Of a stretch of DNA of 64,000 nt, positions 15,908 to 24,357 are shown in pieces (position 1 is the first letter of the stretch; each line of letters starts with the position of its first letter). The translations under genes and the position numbers were made by a program. The stretch is taken from the NCBI RefSeq assembly GCF_014197105.1, contig NZ_JACIEV010000001.1, positions 372,001-436,000 on the forward strand, in the 5' to 3' direction. Source of the DNA: Sphingomonas jinjuensis. Its GTDB lineage: Bacteria > Pseudomonadota > Alphaproteobacteria > Sphingomonadales > Sphingomonadaceae. The notes below the pieces were generated by a model. That model was given only the letters and a program-made list of their open reading frames with translations. It was not told where the DNA came from and ran no database searches.

Positions 15908-16692
15908 GCGGCGAACAGCGGCAGCGCGGGTTCAGGCAATTGCAGCGCCGCAACCATCTCGCGCAGCTCCTGCCGGGCGGCGACATGGCCCAGCCCCATC
16001 GCGCCGAACGCCTTGCTATCGATCATCGTCAGCCCGGCGGGGAACATCTCGCGATAGATCACGCGCTCGCCCAGCCCCGGGATGATGCGAAAGCCGACGC
16101 GCTTTGCCAGCTGCGCCAGCGCGTCGGACACGCGGCGCATGTTGCGCGCCTCGATGTGCTGCAGTCGGTTGCGCAGCACCACCCAGTCGATCTGCGTCCC
16201 ATCGGCCCGCGCCCGCTGCTTGCGCGCGTCCCAGATCAGCTCCGAATAGAAGCTCGGCCGCGTCACCGAGAAATTCTCGGGATCGACCTGGCCGATCAGA
16301 TCGAAGTCGACGAAGCTGTCGTTCATCGGCGTCACCAGCGTGTTCGACAGCGCCGCCGCGGTGCGCGCGAAATGGTCGTCGCGACCGGGCGTGTCGACGA
16401 TCAGATAGTCCGCCTGGCTGGCGAGCTCGTGCCATTTCGTCTCGAACACATCCTCGTTAGTGCCGTCGTGCGTCATATGGACGGGCATCGGCAGATCCTG
16501 GCCGGTGCGCCGGATCGTCGCCTCGCGATTGTCGAGGTAGCGGCCCATCGTGCGCTGGCGATGGTCGAGGTCGAAGCACGCCACACGCGCGCCCTTCGCC
16601 GCGAGCGCGATCGCGACATGGACCGCGGTGGTCGATTTTCCCGTTCCGCCCTTCTCGTTGGCGAAGACGATGACATGGGGCCCTGACGCCAC
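15904..16692 (-). CDS. mipZ: Division-plane positioning ATPase MipZ
   Basis: A 262-residue ParA/MinD-type ATPase. The deviant Walker A is NEKGGTGKSTTAVH, switch I-like FDLDHRQRTMGRYLDNR, Walker B YLIVDTPGRDD, followed by TPMNDSFVDFDLIGQVDP, which is diagnostic of MipZ. MipZ dimers form a pole-to-midcell gradient through ParB and inhibit FtsZ assembly. GTG 16692 has AGGGA 8 bases upstream. It is divergent from panC. The C-terminal stretch VGFRIIPGLGERVIYREMFP also matches the family. Confidence 0.94.
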   Translation of the reverse strand: MASGPHVIVFANEKGGTGKSTTAVHVAIALAAKGARVACFDLDHRQRTMGRYLDNREATIRRTGQDLPMPVHMTHDGTNEDVFETKWHELASQADYLIVDTPGRDDHFARTAAALSNTLVTPMNDSFVDFDLIGQVDPENFSVTRPSFYSELIWDARKQRARADGTQIDWVVLRNRLQHIEARNMRRVSDALAQLAKRVGFRIIPGLGERVIYREMFPAGLTMIDSKAFGAMGLGHVAARQELREMVAALQLPEPALPLFAA

Positions 16693-16766
16693 GCTCTATT
16701 CCCTGTTGATCGCTAGCTCCCCCCTCCATAGAAGCCGCGCGCTCATTGTTCGAGGGGGTTCACGCA

Positions 16767-17603
16767 GTGCAGACGGTTCGAGAGCTTCACGGCTTGCGCG
16801 AGACGATCGCCGGCTGGCGCGCCGAGGGCCTCTCCATCGCGCTGGTGCCCACCATGGGCGCGTTGCACGCCGGGCATATGGCCTTGATCGAGGCTGCGAA
16901 AAGGCCGGGGACGAAGGTCGTCGCCTCGATCTTCGTCAATCCGATGCAGTTTGGCGCGGGCGAGGATCTGTCGCGCTATCCCCGCCGCGAAATGGCCGAT
17001 GCGCGGATGCTGGCCGACGCGGGCTGCGATCTACTCTGGCTGCCGAGCGTCGAGACGATGTATCCGGACGGATTCGCGACGACGATCAGCGTTGGCGGGG
17101 TCAGCACGCCGCTCGAGGGCGCGTCGCGCCCCGGCCATTTCGACGGCGTCGCCACCGTCGTCGCCAAGCTCTTCGCCCAGGTTGCGCCCGACGCCGCCTA
17201 TTTCGGTGAGAAGGACTTTCAGCAGCTCGCCGTCATCCGCCGCATGGCGATCGACCTCAATCTGCCCATCGAGGTGATCGGCGTCCCGACGCAGCGCGAC
17301 GACGACGGCCTCGCCCTGTCGTCACGCAACATCTATCTCGATGAGGACGAACGCGTCCGCGCGGTGGCGCTGCCGCGCGCGCTGGGCATCGCCGTCCGCG
17401 CGATCGTCCGCGGTGAAGATACGGCACAGGTCCTGGCCGAGGCGGCGACGCAGCTGACCGCGGCGGGATTTCAGCTCGACTATATCACACTGGTCGACGC
17501 CGAGACGCTGGCCGCCGACGCCGCGCCCGACCGCCCTCGCCGCCTTCTGGCGGCCGCCCGCATGGGCCAGACCCGCCTCATCGACAACGTGCCGGTGGAG
17601 TGA
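16767..17603 (+). CDS. panC: Pantothenate synthetase
   Basis: A 278-residue enzyme that joins pantoate and beta-alanine using ATP, making pantothenate for CoA. Signature stretches: LVPTMGALHAGHMALI (HIGH-like ATP site), FVNPMQFGAGEDLSRYPR, GVATVVAKLFAQVAPDAAYFG, EKDFQQLAVIRR and LSSRNIYLDEDER (KMSKS-like loop). GTG 16767 is chosen because GAGGGGG lies 7 bases upstream; a TTG at 16746 is in frame but lacks a site. A nested hairpin just after the stop probably ends the transcript. Confidence 0.95.
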   Translation: MQTVRELHGLRETIAGWRAEGLSIALVPTMGALHAGHMALIEAAKRPGTKVVASIFVNPMQFGAGEDLSRYPRREMADARMLADAGCDLLWLPSVETMYPDGFATTISVGGVSTPLEGASRPGHFDGVATVVAKLFAQVAPDAAYFGEKDFQQLAVIRRMAIDLNLPIEVIGVPTQRDDDGLALSSRNIYLDEDERVRAVALPRALGIAVRAIVRGEDTAQVLAEAATQLTAAGFQLDYITLVDAETLAADAAPDRPRRLLAAARMGQTRLIDNVPVE

Positions 17604-17606
17604 ACC

Positions 17607-17643
17607 TTAAGCCCCTCCCCTTCAGGGGAGGGCCTCAGCTTAA
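17607..17643. terminator. Bidirectional terminator-like nested hairpin between panC and phhB
   Basis: An inner 8-pair stem CCCTCCCC / GGGGAGGG (17613-17620 and 17625-17632) with a TTCA loop is enclosed by an outer TTAAGC / GCTTAA pair. It fills the 41-base gap between the convergent stops of panC and phhB. A strong GC stem at a tail-to-tail junction fits a two-way terminator, though there is no long T tract. Confidence 0.6.
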
Positions 17644-17644
17644 A

Positions 17645-17938
17645 TCACTCCTCGATCATCGCATCGATCGCATCGGCCAGTTCGATATCCTTCGATGACA
17701 GCCCACCCGCATCGTGCGTCGTCAGCAATATCTCCACCCGGTTGTAGACATTGGTCCATTCCGGATGATGGTTCGCCTTTTCGGCGACTAGCGCGACCTG
17801 GGTCATGAAGCCGAATGCCTGAACGAAATCGTCGAACACCACCGTCCGGGTGATCGCATCGCGGCCTTCGTCGTAATCCCATTCGGGCAGGCCATCGAGC
17901 GCATCGGCCCGCTCCGCCTCGCTCAGCGCCTCGACCAT
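17645..17938 (-). CDS. phhB: 4a-hydroxytetrahydrobiopterin dehydratase (PCD/DCoH)
   Basis: A 97-residue enzyme that regenerates the pterin cofactor used by phenylalanine hydroxylase. The hallmark [17 protein letters not shown] gives the catalytic His-His-Pro-x-Trp set, and [18 protein letters not shown] is the preceding helix. ATG 17938 has AAGGAGG 6 bases upstream. It is divergent from the metallopeptidase gene. No phenylalanine hydroxylase gene is in the window, but hppD/hmgA at 4-6.6 kb would degrade the tyrosine it helps to make. Confidence 0.93.
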   Translation of the reverse strand: MVEALSEAERADALDGLPEWDYDEGRDAITRTVVFDDFVQAFGFMTQVALVAEKANHHPEWTNVYNRVEILLTTHDAGGLSSKDIELADAIDAMIEE

Positions 17939-17973
17939 CCTCGCCTCCTTGCCGTTGGTGTCGTTGCGGCGGT

Positions 17974-18396
17974 ATGTCGGCAGCGATGACGCGGCAAGAG
18001 GCCATCGGCGTGGCGCCCGGCGCCGATGTGATCGAAGCGATCGCGCGCGCGACGATCGAACGGCTTCCCGCGGCATTCCGCGCGCATCTCGGCGACGTCG
18101 TGCTGTTCGTCGACGAGGTCGCCGACGACGAAACGCTGGCGGCGCTCGGGCTGGAGCATCCGCTCGACCTGACCGGCGTCTACAACGGCCGGCCCGTCGG
18201 CGAGAAATCGTCGATGGACTCGGCCGCCATGCCCGATCGCATCCACCTCTACCGCCAGGCGATCCTCGCCGAATGGTGCGAAACCGGCGTGCGGCTCGAC
18301 GAACTCGTCGCCCATGTGACCATCCACGAGATCGGCCACCACTTCGGCCTCTCCGACGACGACATGCACGCGCTCGAGGACGAGGCCGGCGATTGA
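17974..18396 (+). CDS. Metallopeptidase family protein (DUF1025 zincin-like)
   Basis: A 140-residue minimal zincin. The zinc motif is [20 protein letters not shown], i.e. HExxH with a downstream Asp/His typical of this family. The N-terminal half has the [23 protein letters not shown] opening. These short proteins are widespread but their substrates are unknown. Two in-frame starts (17974, 17986) are possible; both have weak ribosome sites. The TTGA overlap with ccmA suggests co-translation with the cytochrome c maturation genes. Confidence 0.85.
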   Translation: MSAAMTRQEAIGVAPGADVIEAIARATIERLPAAFRAHLGDVVLFVDEVADDETLAALGLEHPLDLTGVYNGRPVGEKSSMDSAAMPDRIHLYRQAILAEWCETGVRLDELVAHVTIHEIGHHFGLSDDDMHALEDEAGD

Positions 18397-18962
18397 ACCG
18401 CCTGGCGTTCGATCGCGTCGCCTGCGCTCGCCGCGGGCAGTTGCTCTTCGAAACCCTGTCGTTCGCGCTCGGCCCCGGCGACGCCGCACTCGTCACCGGA
18501 CCGAACGGCGCCGGCAAGTCCAGCCTCGTCCGCATCGCCGCCGGGCTGCTCGCCCCGGCATCGGGCGCCGTCATCCGCGACGGTGGGCTGGCCCTGCTCG
18601 CCGAAGCGACGGCGCTCGATCACGACCGGACGCTTGCCGACGCGCTGCGTTTCTGGGCGACGCTCGACGGTGCCGCGCGTGAGGCGGTGCCCGCCGCCCT
18701 CGCCGCGCTCGACCTGACGCCGCTTGCCGCGGCACCGGTGCGCATCCTGTCCACCGGCCAGCGTCGCCGTGCCGCGATGGCGCGCGTAGTGGCGAGCGGC
18801 TCCCCGATCTGGCTGCTCGACGAGCCCGCCAACGGCCTCGACCAGCCCGCCGTCGATCGCCTCGCCGCGCTCATCGCCGAGCATCGCACGCGCGGCGGCA
18901 TCGCGCTGGTCGCCACACATCTGCCCATCGCTCTGCCCGATGCGATCGAGGTCAGGCTGTGA
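18393..18962 (+). CDS. ccmA: Heme ABC exporter ATP-binding protein CcmA
   Basis: A 189-residue ABC ATPase. Walker [21 protein letters not shown], signature [14 protein letters not shown] and Walker [20 protein letters not shown] are complete, and the Pro-Asn-Gly-Ala-Gly-Lys plus STGQRRR pair is typical of CcmA. With CcmB it forms the transporter that drives heme release from CcmE during cytochrome c maturation. TTG 18393 is inferred from the 4-base TTGA overlap with the metallopeptidase and GAGG 9 bases upstream. Confidence 0.93.
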   Translation: MNRLAFDRVACARRGQLLFETLSFALGPGDAALVTGPNGAGKSSLVRIAAGLLAPASGAVIRDGGLALLAEATALDHDRTLADALRFWATLDGAAREAVPAALAALDLTPLAAAPVRILSTGQRRRAAMARVVASGSPIWLLDEPANGLDQPAVDRLAALIAEHRTRGGIALVATHLPIALPDAIEVRL

Positions 18963-19597
18963 TCGCTGCCCTGGTATGGCGCGAGGCGCGTCGCGGCTAT
19001 GCCGGCGGTGGGGCGACGCTGGTGATCGCCTTCTTCCTCCTCGTCGCGCTGCTCTTTCCTTTCGCGATCGGCCCCGAAGCGACGCTGCTCGCCCGGGTCG
19101 GCGGCGGCGTGATCTGGGCGGCGGCGCTGCTCGCCGCGCTGATGCCGGTCGAGCGGCTGGTCGGCCCCGACCTCGAGTCGGGCGTGCTCGACCAGTTGGC
19201 GATCCGCGGCACACCGATGGCGGTCGTCGCCGCTGCCAAGGCACTCGGCCACTGGCTCGCCTTCGCGCCGCCATTGATGCTCGCCGCGGTGATTGCCGCC
19301 GGCTTGCTCGACCTGTCGGCCGCGACGCTATGGCGGGTCGAGCTGGGACTGGCGCTCGGTACCCCCGGCCTCGCGGCGCTGGCGATCGCGACCGGCGCGC
19401 TCGTCGCTGGCTTGCGCGGGGCGGGCGCGGTGGCAGGGCTCGTCATGCTGCCGCTCGCCGTTCCGCTGCTGATCTTCGGCGCCGGCGCCATCGACGGCGG
19501 CTCGGGCGCACTCAAGCTGCTGGCGGCGGTGTCGCTGCTGCTGACCGCCGGCGCGCCCTTCGTCGCCGCTGCGGCGATGCGGGCAGGGATGGACTGA
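18959..19597 (+). CDS. ccmB: Heme exporter protein CcmB
   Basis: A 212-residue membrane protein with about six hydrophobic helices; the N-terminal ALVWREARRGYAGGGATLVI and MPVERLVGPDLESGVLDQL loops are typical of CcmB. It is the permease partner of CcmA. GTG 18959 overlaps the ccmA stop (GTGA). The usual downstream partner ccmC is absent: a palindromic repeat and a convergent methyltransferase gene follow, so other ccm genes must lie elsewhere. Confidence 0.92.
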   Translation: MIAALVWREARRGYAGGGATLVIAFFLLVALLFPFAIGPEATLLARVGGGVIWAAALLAALMPVERLVGPDLESGVLDQLAIRGTPMAVVAAAKALGHWLAFAPPLMLAAVIAAGLLDLSAATLWRVELGLALGTPGLAALAIATGALVAGLRGAGAVAGLVMLPLAVPLLIFGAGAIDGGSGALKLLAAVSLLLTAGAPFVAAAAMRAGMD

Positions 19598-19606
19598 GTA
19601 ATAATC

Positions 19607-19683
19607 CGTCATCCTGAGCTTGTCTCAGGATCTCCTTCCGCAACCGACTCACGACGAGATGCCGAAACAAGTCCGGCATGACG
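19607..19683. repeat. Palindromic repeat, family B (GTCATCCTGAGC...GCATGACG), copy 1
   Basis: Left arm CGTCATCCTGAGCTTGTCTC then AGGATCTCC, right arm GATGCCGAAACAAGTCCGGC then ATGACG. The outer CGTCATCC/GGCATGACG ends pair and each arm contains its own small hairpin. It separates the convergent ccmB and methyltransferase genes. Other copies: 40430-40512, 48968-49050 and 53226-53311. Confidence 0.75.
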
Positions 19684-19700
19684 CCCCTCGGGACGCAGCC

Positions 19701-20573
19701 TCAGCTATTCGACCACCGCGCCCAGATCGCGGTCGGCAACACCAGCCCGCGCGCTTCCTCGCGCACGCCGAGCTCGCCCGCTTCCACCGTCCCCGGCAGG
19801 TCGGCGAACGCCTGGCGCAGCATCTCGCCGATCGCCAGCGCGCTCATCCGCACCGCATAGACCGTCAGGAACAGGAACCGCGAACGCTCGTCGAGCAACG
19901 CGCGACAGCTGGCGATCAGCCCGGGCAGGTTCTCCTCCAGCCGCCACACCTCGCCAGTCGGTCCGCGCCCATATTTCGGCGGGTCGAGAAGAATACCGTC
20001 ATAGCGCCGCCCCCGCCGCCCTTCGCGCGCGGCGAACTTGGCCGCATCCTCGACGATCCAGCGCACCGGCGCGTCGCTCTGCCCCGACAGCGCCGCGTTG
20101 CCGCGCGCCGCCTCGACCGACTTCTTCGACGCGTCGACATGCACCATCCGCGCGCCCTCAGCGGCCAGCGCCAGCGTGCCGACCCCGGTATAGCCGAACA
20201 GGTTCATCACCTCGGGCGACTCGACGCCCGCCAGCTGCCCGCGCATCCAGCTCCACACCGGCGCCATGTCGGGGAAGAAGCCCAGGTGGCGGAACGGCGT
20301 CGTCTGCGCGGTGAAGCGCACCTCGTGCCACTTCAGCGGCCAGCCCTCGTGCGGCACCGGCTGGTCGTAGCGCCACTGGCCGCCGCCGTCCTCGTCGCTG
20401 CCCGGTACGAACTCACCCGATGCTCGCCAGTCGGGGGAAGCCGGCGCCCATAGCGCCTGCGGCTCAGGCCGGATGAATCGGAAGCGGCCATAGCGCTCCA
20501 GCTTGCGGCCATGCCCCGAATCGACCAGCCCATAGTCGGGCCAGGGCTCGCCGATCAGCGTGTCCAGCTTCAT
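19701..20573 (-). CDS. Class I SAM-dependent methyltransferase (RlmI/RlmK-like C-terminal type)
   Basis: A 290-residue protein. The catalytic part has motif I MNLFGYTGVGTLALAAEGA, motif II VHVDASKKSVEAARGN and motif IV ILLDPPKYGRGP, the pattern of rRNA 5-methylcytosine/2-methylguanine methyltransferases of the RlmI/RlmK group, but there is no N-terminal PUA domain. The N-terminal 100 residues (GRFRFIRPEPQALW, EGWPLKWHEVRF) are family-specific. An RNA base target is likely but inferred. ATG 20573 overlaps the thrC stop (ATGA). Confidence 0.85.
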   Translation of the reverse strand: MKLDTLIGEPWPDYGLVDSGHGRKLERYGRFRFIRPEPQALWAPASPDWRASGEFVPGSDEDGGGQWRYDQPVPHEGWPLKWHEVRFTAQTTPFRHLGFFPDMAPVWSWMRGQLAGVESPEVMNLFGYTGVGTLALAAEGARMVHVDASKKSVEAARGNAALSGQSDAPVRWIVEDAAKFAAREGRRGRRYDGILLDPPKYGRGPTGEVWRLEENLPGLIASCRALLDERSRFLFLTVYAVRMSALAIGEMLRQAFADLPGTVEAGELGVREEARGLVLPTAIWARWSNS

Positions 20574-21964
20574 GCCTTGCAGGTCGCGCGCTCGGCGATC
20601 CAGCCGCTGACCGCCGCAAAGGTCGCGGGCAGCGTCACGAAGCGTTCCTCGCGGTCGAACAGGTCGCCGACGCGCGCGGGCAGCGTCGGCCGCGTCCCCG
20701 TCGCCCGCTCCACCGCATCGCGGAACTTGGCCGGATGCGCCGTCGCCAGCGTCACCATCGGCGCATCGACGCCCGCGCGCCGCGCCGCCGCCAGGCCGAT
20801 CGCGGTGTGCGGATCGATCACCTCGCCTGCTTCCTCGCACGCCCAGCGCATCGCCATCGTCATCTCGTCGAGATCGACGCGGTCGCTGCTCAACAAGCCC
20901 GCCGCACCCTCGCGCTGCGCATTGGTCAGCCGCATTGCGCCGCTGTCGTCGAAGCCCGTCATCTGCGCCGCCAGCGCCGCACCGTCGCGCCCGCCAAGAT
21001 CGAACAGCAGCCGCTCGAAGTTCGACGACACCTGGATGTCCATCGATGGCGTCGGCGTCTGGCGCACCCCGCCCTTCGAATAATCGCCCGCCGAGATCGC
21101 ACGGTGGAGGATGTCGTTGACGTTGGTGGCGACGACGAGCCGCTCGATCGGCAGCCCCATCTTCGCTGCGACATAACCGGCGAAGACGTCGCCGAAATTG
21201 CCCGTGGGCACCGAGAAGGCGACGCTGCGGTCGGGCGCGCCCAGTCGCACCGCGGCGTAGAAATAATAGACCACCTGCGCCATCAGCCGGGCCCAGTTAA
21301 TCGAGTTGACCGCCGACAGCCGGAAGCGGCCGGAAAAATCGCGATCGTTGAACATCGCTTTCACCAGCGCCTGCGCCTGGTCGAAATCGCCTTCGATCGC
21401 GATGTTATGGACGTTGGGTGCGAGCACCGTCGTCATCTGCCGCCGCTGAACGTCGGACACTCGCCCCGCCGGATGGAGCATGAAGATGTCGACTCCGGCA
21501 CGGCCCGCCAGCGCGTCGATCGCCGCCGATCCGGTATCGCCGCTGGTCGCGCCGACCACCGTCAGCGGCGCATCGTCGCCGTCCAGGAACCGCTCGAAGA
21601 ATAGGCCGAGCAGCTGGAGCGCAACGTCCTTGAACGCCAGCGTCGGACCATGGAACAGTTCAAGCAGCCATTGGTCGTGGTCGAGCTGGACCAGCGGCGT
21701 CACCGCGGCATGCGCGAAGCGACCATAGGCGGTGGTGCACAGCTCGGTCAGCTCGTCGCGGGTCAGCGCGTCGCCGACGAACGGCGTCATGACGGCGACC
21801 GCGGTATCGACGTAGGACAGTCCGGCGAGGCCTGCGATCTCGTCGCGGCTGAAGCTGGGCCAGCTTTCGGGCACGTAGAGACCGCCGTCGCGGGCCAGGC
21901 CGGTCAGCGTGACGTCACGAAAGCCGAGGCTGGGGGCGGAACCGCGGGTGCTGATATAGCGCAT
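20570..21964 (-). CDS. thrC: Threonine synthase
   Basis: A 464-residue PLP enzyme making threonine from O-phosphohomoserine. MRYISTRGSAPSLGFRDVTL is the typical start, FHGPTLAFKDVALQLLG carries the PLP-binding Lys, GATSGDTGSAA and PTGNFGDVFAGY are phosphate/PLP loops. Length matches the long bacterial ThrC class. It lies in a minus-strand run after surf1 and before the methyltransferase, which it overlaps by 4 bases. The ribosome site at 21964 is weak. Confidence 0.95.
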   Translation of the reverse strand: MRYISTRGSAPSLGFRDVTLTGLARDGGLYVPESWPSFSRDEIAGLAGLSYVDTAVAVMTPFVGDALTRDELTELCTTAYGRFAHAAVTPLVQLDHDQWLLELFHGPTLAFKDVALQLLGLFFERFLDGDDAPLTVVGATSGDTGSAAIDALAGRAGVDIFMLHPAGRVSDVQRRQMTTVLAPNVHNIAIEGDFDQAQALVKAMFNDRDFSGRFRLSAVNSINWARLMAQVVYYFYAAVRLGAPDRSVAFSVPTGNFGDVFAGYVAAKMGLPIERLVVATNVNDILHRAISAGDYSKGGVRQTPTPSMDIQVSSNFERLLFDLGGRDGAALAAQMTGFDDSGAMRLTNAQREGAAGLLSSDRVDLDEMTMAMRWACEEAGEVIDPHTAIGLAAARRAGVDAPMVTLATAHPAKFRDAVERATGTRPTLPARVGDLFDREERFVTLPATFAAVSGWIAERATCKA

Positions 21965-22025
21965 GGCGGGCTTGGGTAACGATGCTGCGCTGCGGGAGCA
22001 ACCAAGGACGGCTTGCAGACCCCCA

Positions 22026-22049
22026 ATCCTCCCCCGCCAGGGGGAGGAT
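22026..22049. repeat. Half copy of family D palindrome
   Basis: A 24-base near-perfect palindrome, ATCCTCCCCCGCC then AGGGGGAGGAT, equal to one arm of the family D elements. It sits between surf1 and thrC (both minus), so it would fold in the mRNA between them and may reduce read-through. Confidence 0.65.
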
Positions 22050-22060
22050 CGAAGAGGGAG

Positions 22061-22657
22061 TTACCCCCGCCGCCGCAGCGCCACCAGATAGATCACCACC
22101 GCGATCCCGGCGAAGATGAACCACTGCACCGCATAGGACAGGTGGTTGTTCGGCACCGACTCGGGATCGGGCGCGGCGTTCGCCGCCAGGCCGGCCACCG
22201 GCTCGCGCGCCACCAGCATCAGCCGCGTCGGCGTGTGGTCGAACAGCGATCCGATCAGCGAGCGCGAATCGGGGGCATGGCCGATCGTGCCGCTCACCAC
22301 GCCGCCGGTCCAGCGCGTGCGGTATCCGGGGTCGCGCGTCGTCCCCAGCTGGACGATCGCACCCGGTCCCTCGGCGCCGGTGCGGCAGTCGACGATCAAC
22401 CGATATCCCGCCGCCCCGGCCCCGGCCAGCCGCTGGTTCAGCGGCTCCAGGCACATCACCGACGACTGGCGGAACAGCAGCTGCTCGTCGGGGATGGTGG
22501 GAAAGGCGATCGCCGGCTTGGACGGATTGGCGCGCAGCTGCGCCAGGAACGCTTCCTTCTGCGGCAACCGGTCAAGCAGCTGCCACAGCCCCAGCGCGAT
22601 CATCGCCGCGACCGCCAACCCCACCACCAACGTCGGCACCAGCGGCACGCGCTTCAC
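22061..22657 (-). CDS. SURF1 family cytochrome oxidase assembly protein
   Basis: A 198-residue membrane protein with a helix at each end. The N-terminal GLAVAAMIALGLWQLLDRL and C-terminal NNHLSYAVQWFIFAGIAVV are the SURF1 hallmarks. SURF1 (Shy1) helps insert heme a into subunit I of aa3 oxidase. The middle loop is shorter than in many homologues. Placement after coxC, ctaG and ctaB supports the role. A GC hairpin separates it from coxC. Confidence 0.9.
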   Translation of the reverse strand: MKRVPLVPTLVVGLAVAAMIALGLWQLLDRLPQKEAFLAQLRANPSKPAIAFPTIPDEQLLFRQSSVMCLEPLNQRLAGAGAAGYRLIVDCRTGAEGPGAIVQLGTTRDPGYRTRWTGGVVSGTIGHAPDSRSLIGSLFDHTPTRLMLVAREPVAGLAANAAPDPESVPNNHLSYAVQWFIFAGIAVVIYLVALRRRG

Positions 22658-22680
22658 GCTTCACTCCCCACAAAAGCGAA

Positions 22681-22710
22681 GGGGCGGCCGGCCGCTCGGC
22701 CAACCGCCCC
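22681..22710 (-). terminator. Hairpin between coxC and surf1
   Basis: A 7-pair stem, GGGGCGG (22681-22687) with CCGCCCC (22704-22710), enclosing further GGCCG/CGGCC pairing. On the minus strand it follows the coxC stop by about 24 bases and is trailed by TTCGCTTTTG. It could be a terminator or partial attenuator that lowers expression of surf1 and thrC relative to coxC. Confidence 0.5.
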
Positions 22711-22733
22711 CCGCAACAATGTCGGCCCGTGGA

Positions 22734-23660
22734 TCAGCCCGCCTCGACCGGCGCGCCCCAGCCGCCCCACACATAGATGGTGACGAACAGGAACAGCCAC
22801 ACCACATCGACGAAGTGCCAGTACCAGGCCGCCGCCTCGAAGCCGAAGTGCTGCTTGGGCGTGAAGTCGCCCTTATAGGCGCGAATCAGGCAGACGATCA
22901 GGAAGATCGTGCCGATCAGGACGTGGAAGCCGTGGAAGCCCGTCGCCATGAAGAAGGCGGCGCCATAGTTCAGCCCCTTGAACGGGAACGGTGCATGCAT
23001 GTACTCGAACGCCTGGATCGCGCTGAACAGCGCGCCGAGCAGCACCGTCAGCCACAGCCCCTTTAGCACGCCGTCGCGGTTGCCGACGCCCAGCAGGCCC
23101 CACAGCCCGGTCTTCTCGCCGCCGCGCTGGTTGTGGATCAGCGCATGGTGCGCCCAGGTCACCGTGGTGCCGCTGGTCAACAGGATCAGCGTGTTGAGCA
23201 GCGGGAACTTGAAGGGGTCGATGACCTCCAGCCCCTTGGGCGGCCACTGCGCCGCGATCGCCGCCGCGCCTTCCGATGCGCGCTCGACCTGGCCCTCGAC
23301 CACCTGCATCGCGGTGGGGAACAGCGAGAAGTCGAAGAACGCCCAGAACCAGCCGACGAAGAACATCACTTCAGAGGCGATGAACAGGATCATGCCATAG
23401 CGGAAATGGAGCTGGACGACCGGGGTATGGTCGCCGGCATGCGCCTCGCGCACCACCTGCGCCCACCACGAATACATGGTGAACAGCACGCCGGCGAGAC
23501 CGATGAAGAAAATCCAGCCGCCGCCGTTGGGCTTGTCGACATGGCCGCCATGCATCCACATGATCCCGCCCGCCGCCATCACCAGCGCCGAAAGCGAGCC
23601 GAACAGCGGCCAGATGCTGGGGGGCAGAATGTGGTAGTCGTGGTTCTTGGCGCCGGCCAT
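22734..23660 (-). CDS. coxC: Cytochrome c oxidase subunit III
   Basis: A 308-residue seven-helix subunit of the aa3-type oxidase. MAGAKNHDYHILPPSIWPLF is the typical N-terminus, FASEVMFF-like FIASEVMFFVGWFWAFF, TVTWAHHALI, FHGFHVLIGTIFL and WYWHFVDVVWLFLFVTIYVWG are conserved helices with lipid-binding acids and His. Start 23660 has AGGGA 9 bases upstream. It lies downstream of ctaG, as in other alphaproteobacterial cox clusters. Subunits I and II are not in this window. Confidence 0.96.
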   Translation of the reverse strand: MAGAKNHDYHILPPSIWPLFGSLSALVMAAGGIMWMHGGHVDKPNGGGWIFFIGLAGVLFTMYSWWAQVVREAHAGDHTPVVQLHFRYGMILFIASEVMFFVGWFWAFFDFSLFPTAMQVVEGQVERASEGAAAIAAQWPPKGLEVIDPFKFPLLNTLILLTSGTTVTWAHHALIHNQRGGEKTGLWGLLGVGNRDGVLKGLWLTVLLGALFSAIQAFEYMHAPFPFKGLNYGAAFFMATGFHGFHVLIGTIFLIVCLIRAYKGDFTPKQHFGFEAAAWYWHFVDVVWLFLFVTIYVWGGWGAPVEAG

Positions 23661-23692
23661 TGGCACATCCCTGTCTATCGTTTGCCCAACCC

Positions 23693-24226
23693 CTAGCTCG
23701 CCTTTTTGGCAGAATCCACCGGATAGAAGGTGTAGGAGAGCGTGATCGTGTCGACGTCGCGCGCGTCGGGGTCGTCGAGGATCTTGGGGTCGACGTAGAA
23801 GATGACCGGCATCCGCTGAGTCTCGCCCGGCTTCAGCGTCTGCTGGGTGAAGCAGAAACACTGGATCTTCGTGAAATACTTGCCCGCCTGGGCCGGCGTG
23901 ACGTTGAACGTCGCGGTGCCGGTGATCGGATGGTTCGCCTGGTTGCGCGCGGTGAAGAACACCATGTCGCGCGCGCCGATGTCGACCGTCTCGCGCGGGC
24001 TTTCGGGCTTGAACACCCAGGGCAGCTTGACGTTGACGTTGGCGTCGAAGTCGACGGTGATCCGGTGGTTCACCGCGCCCGGTGCGCGTTCGCCGCGCTG
24101 GGTCGTGCCGTTCAGGCCGGTCACCTGGCAGAACAGGCGGTAGAGCGGCACGCTGGCGAAGGCGAGCCCGGTCATGAAGCAGATGCCGATCACCGCGAGC
24201 ATCGCGGTGCGCGTCTGGCGTGTCAC
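23693..24226 (-). CDS. ctaG: Cytochrome c oxidase assembly protein CtaG (Cox11 family)
   Basis: A 177-residue protein that delivers copper to the CuB centre of subunit I. It has one N-terminal membrane helix (LAVIGICFMTGLAFASVPLY) and a periplasmic domain with the copper motif KIQCFCFTQQTL (Cys-x-Cys). YRLFCQVTG contributes a further conserved Cys. GTG 24226 overlaps the stop of the small upstream gene (GTGA), supporting this start. Neighbours coxC and ctaB confirm the role. Confidence 0.95.
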   Translation of the reverse strand: MTRQTRTAMLAVIGICFMTGLAFASVPLYRLFCQVTGLNGTTQRGERAPGAVNHRITVDFDANVNVKLPWVFKPESPRETVDIGARDMVFFTARNQANHPITGTATFNVTPAQAGKYFTKIQCFCFTQQTLKPGETQRMPVIFYVDPKILDDPDARDVDTITLSYTFYPVDSAKKAS

Positions 24227-24357
24227 TGCAGCGCCTCGCGGATCCGGGTCAGCGAGATCGCGAAGATCAGGATGACGAGCGCTGCCAGCAGCACCGCCAT
24301 CACGATCGAGCGCTGGCGCTGGCGGCGGCGGATCAGGTCTTGGTCGTCTGGGGTCAT
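24223..24357 (-). CDS. Small single-helix protein, CoxF-like
   Basis: A 44-residue protein: [20 protein letters not shown], then one hydrophobic helix [18 protein letters not shown]. It overlaps ctaB by 4 bases at its start (ATGA) and ctaG by 4 bases at its end (GTGA), so it is coupled to both. Small membrane proteins at this place in alphaproteobacterial cox operons are often called CoxF; the function is not settled. The double overlap is strong evidence that it is a real gene despite its size. Confidence 0.82.
   Translation of the reverse strand: MTPDDQDLIRRRQRQRSIVMAVLLAALVILIFAISLTRIREALQ

Noticed and set aside
22735..23861. Upstream in-frame extension of coxC to 23861
   Set aside because: The added residues overlap ctaG antisense-free but off-frame and contain no conserved sequence; the family start MAGAKNHDYH at 23660 has a ribosome site.
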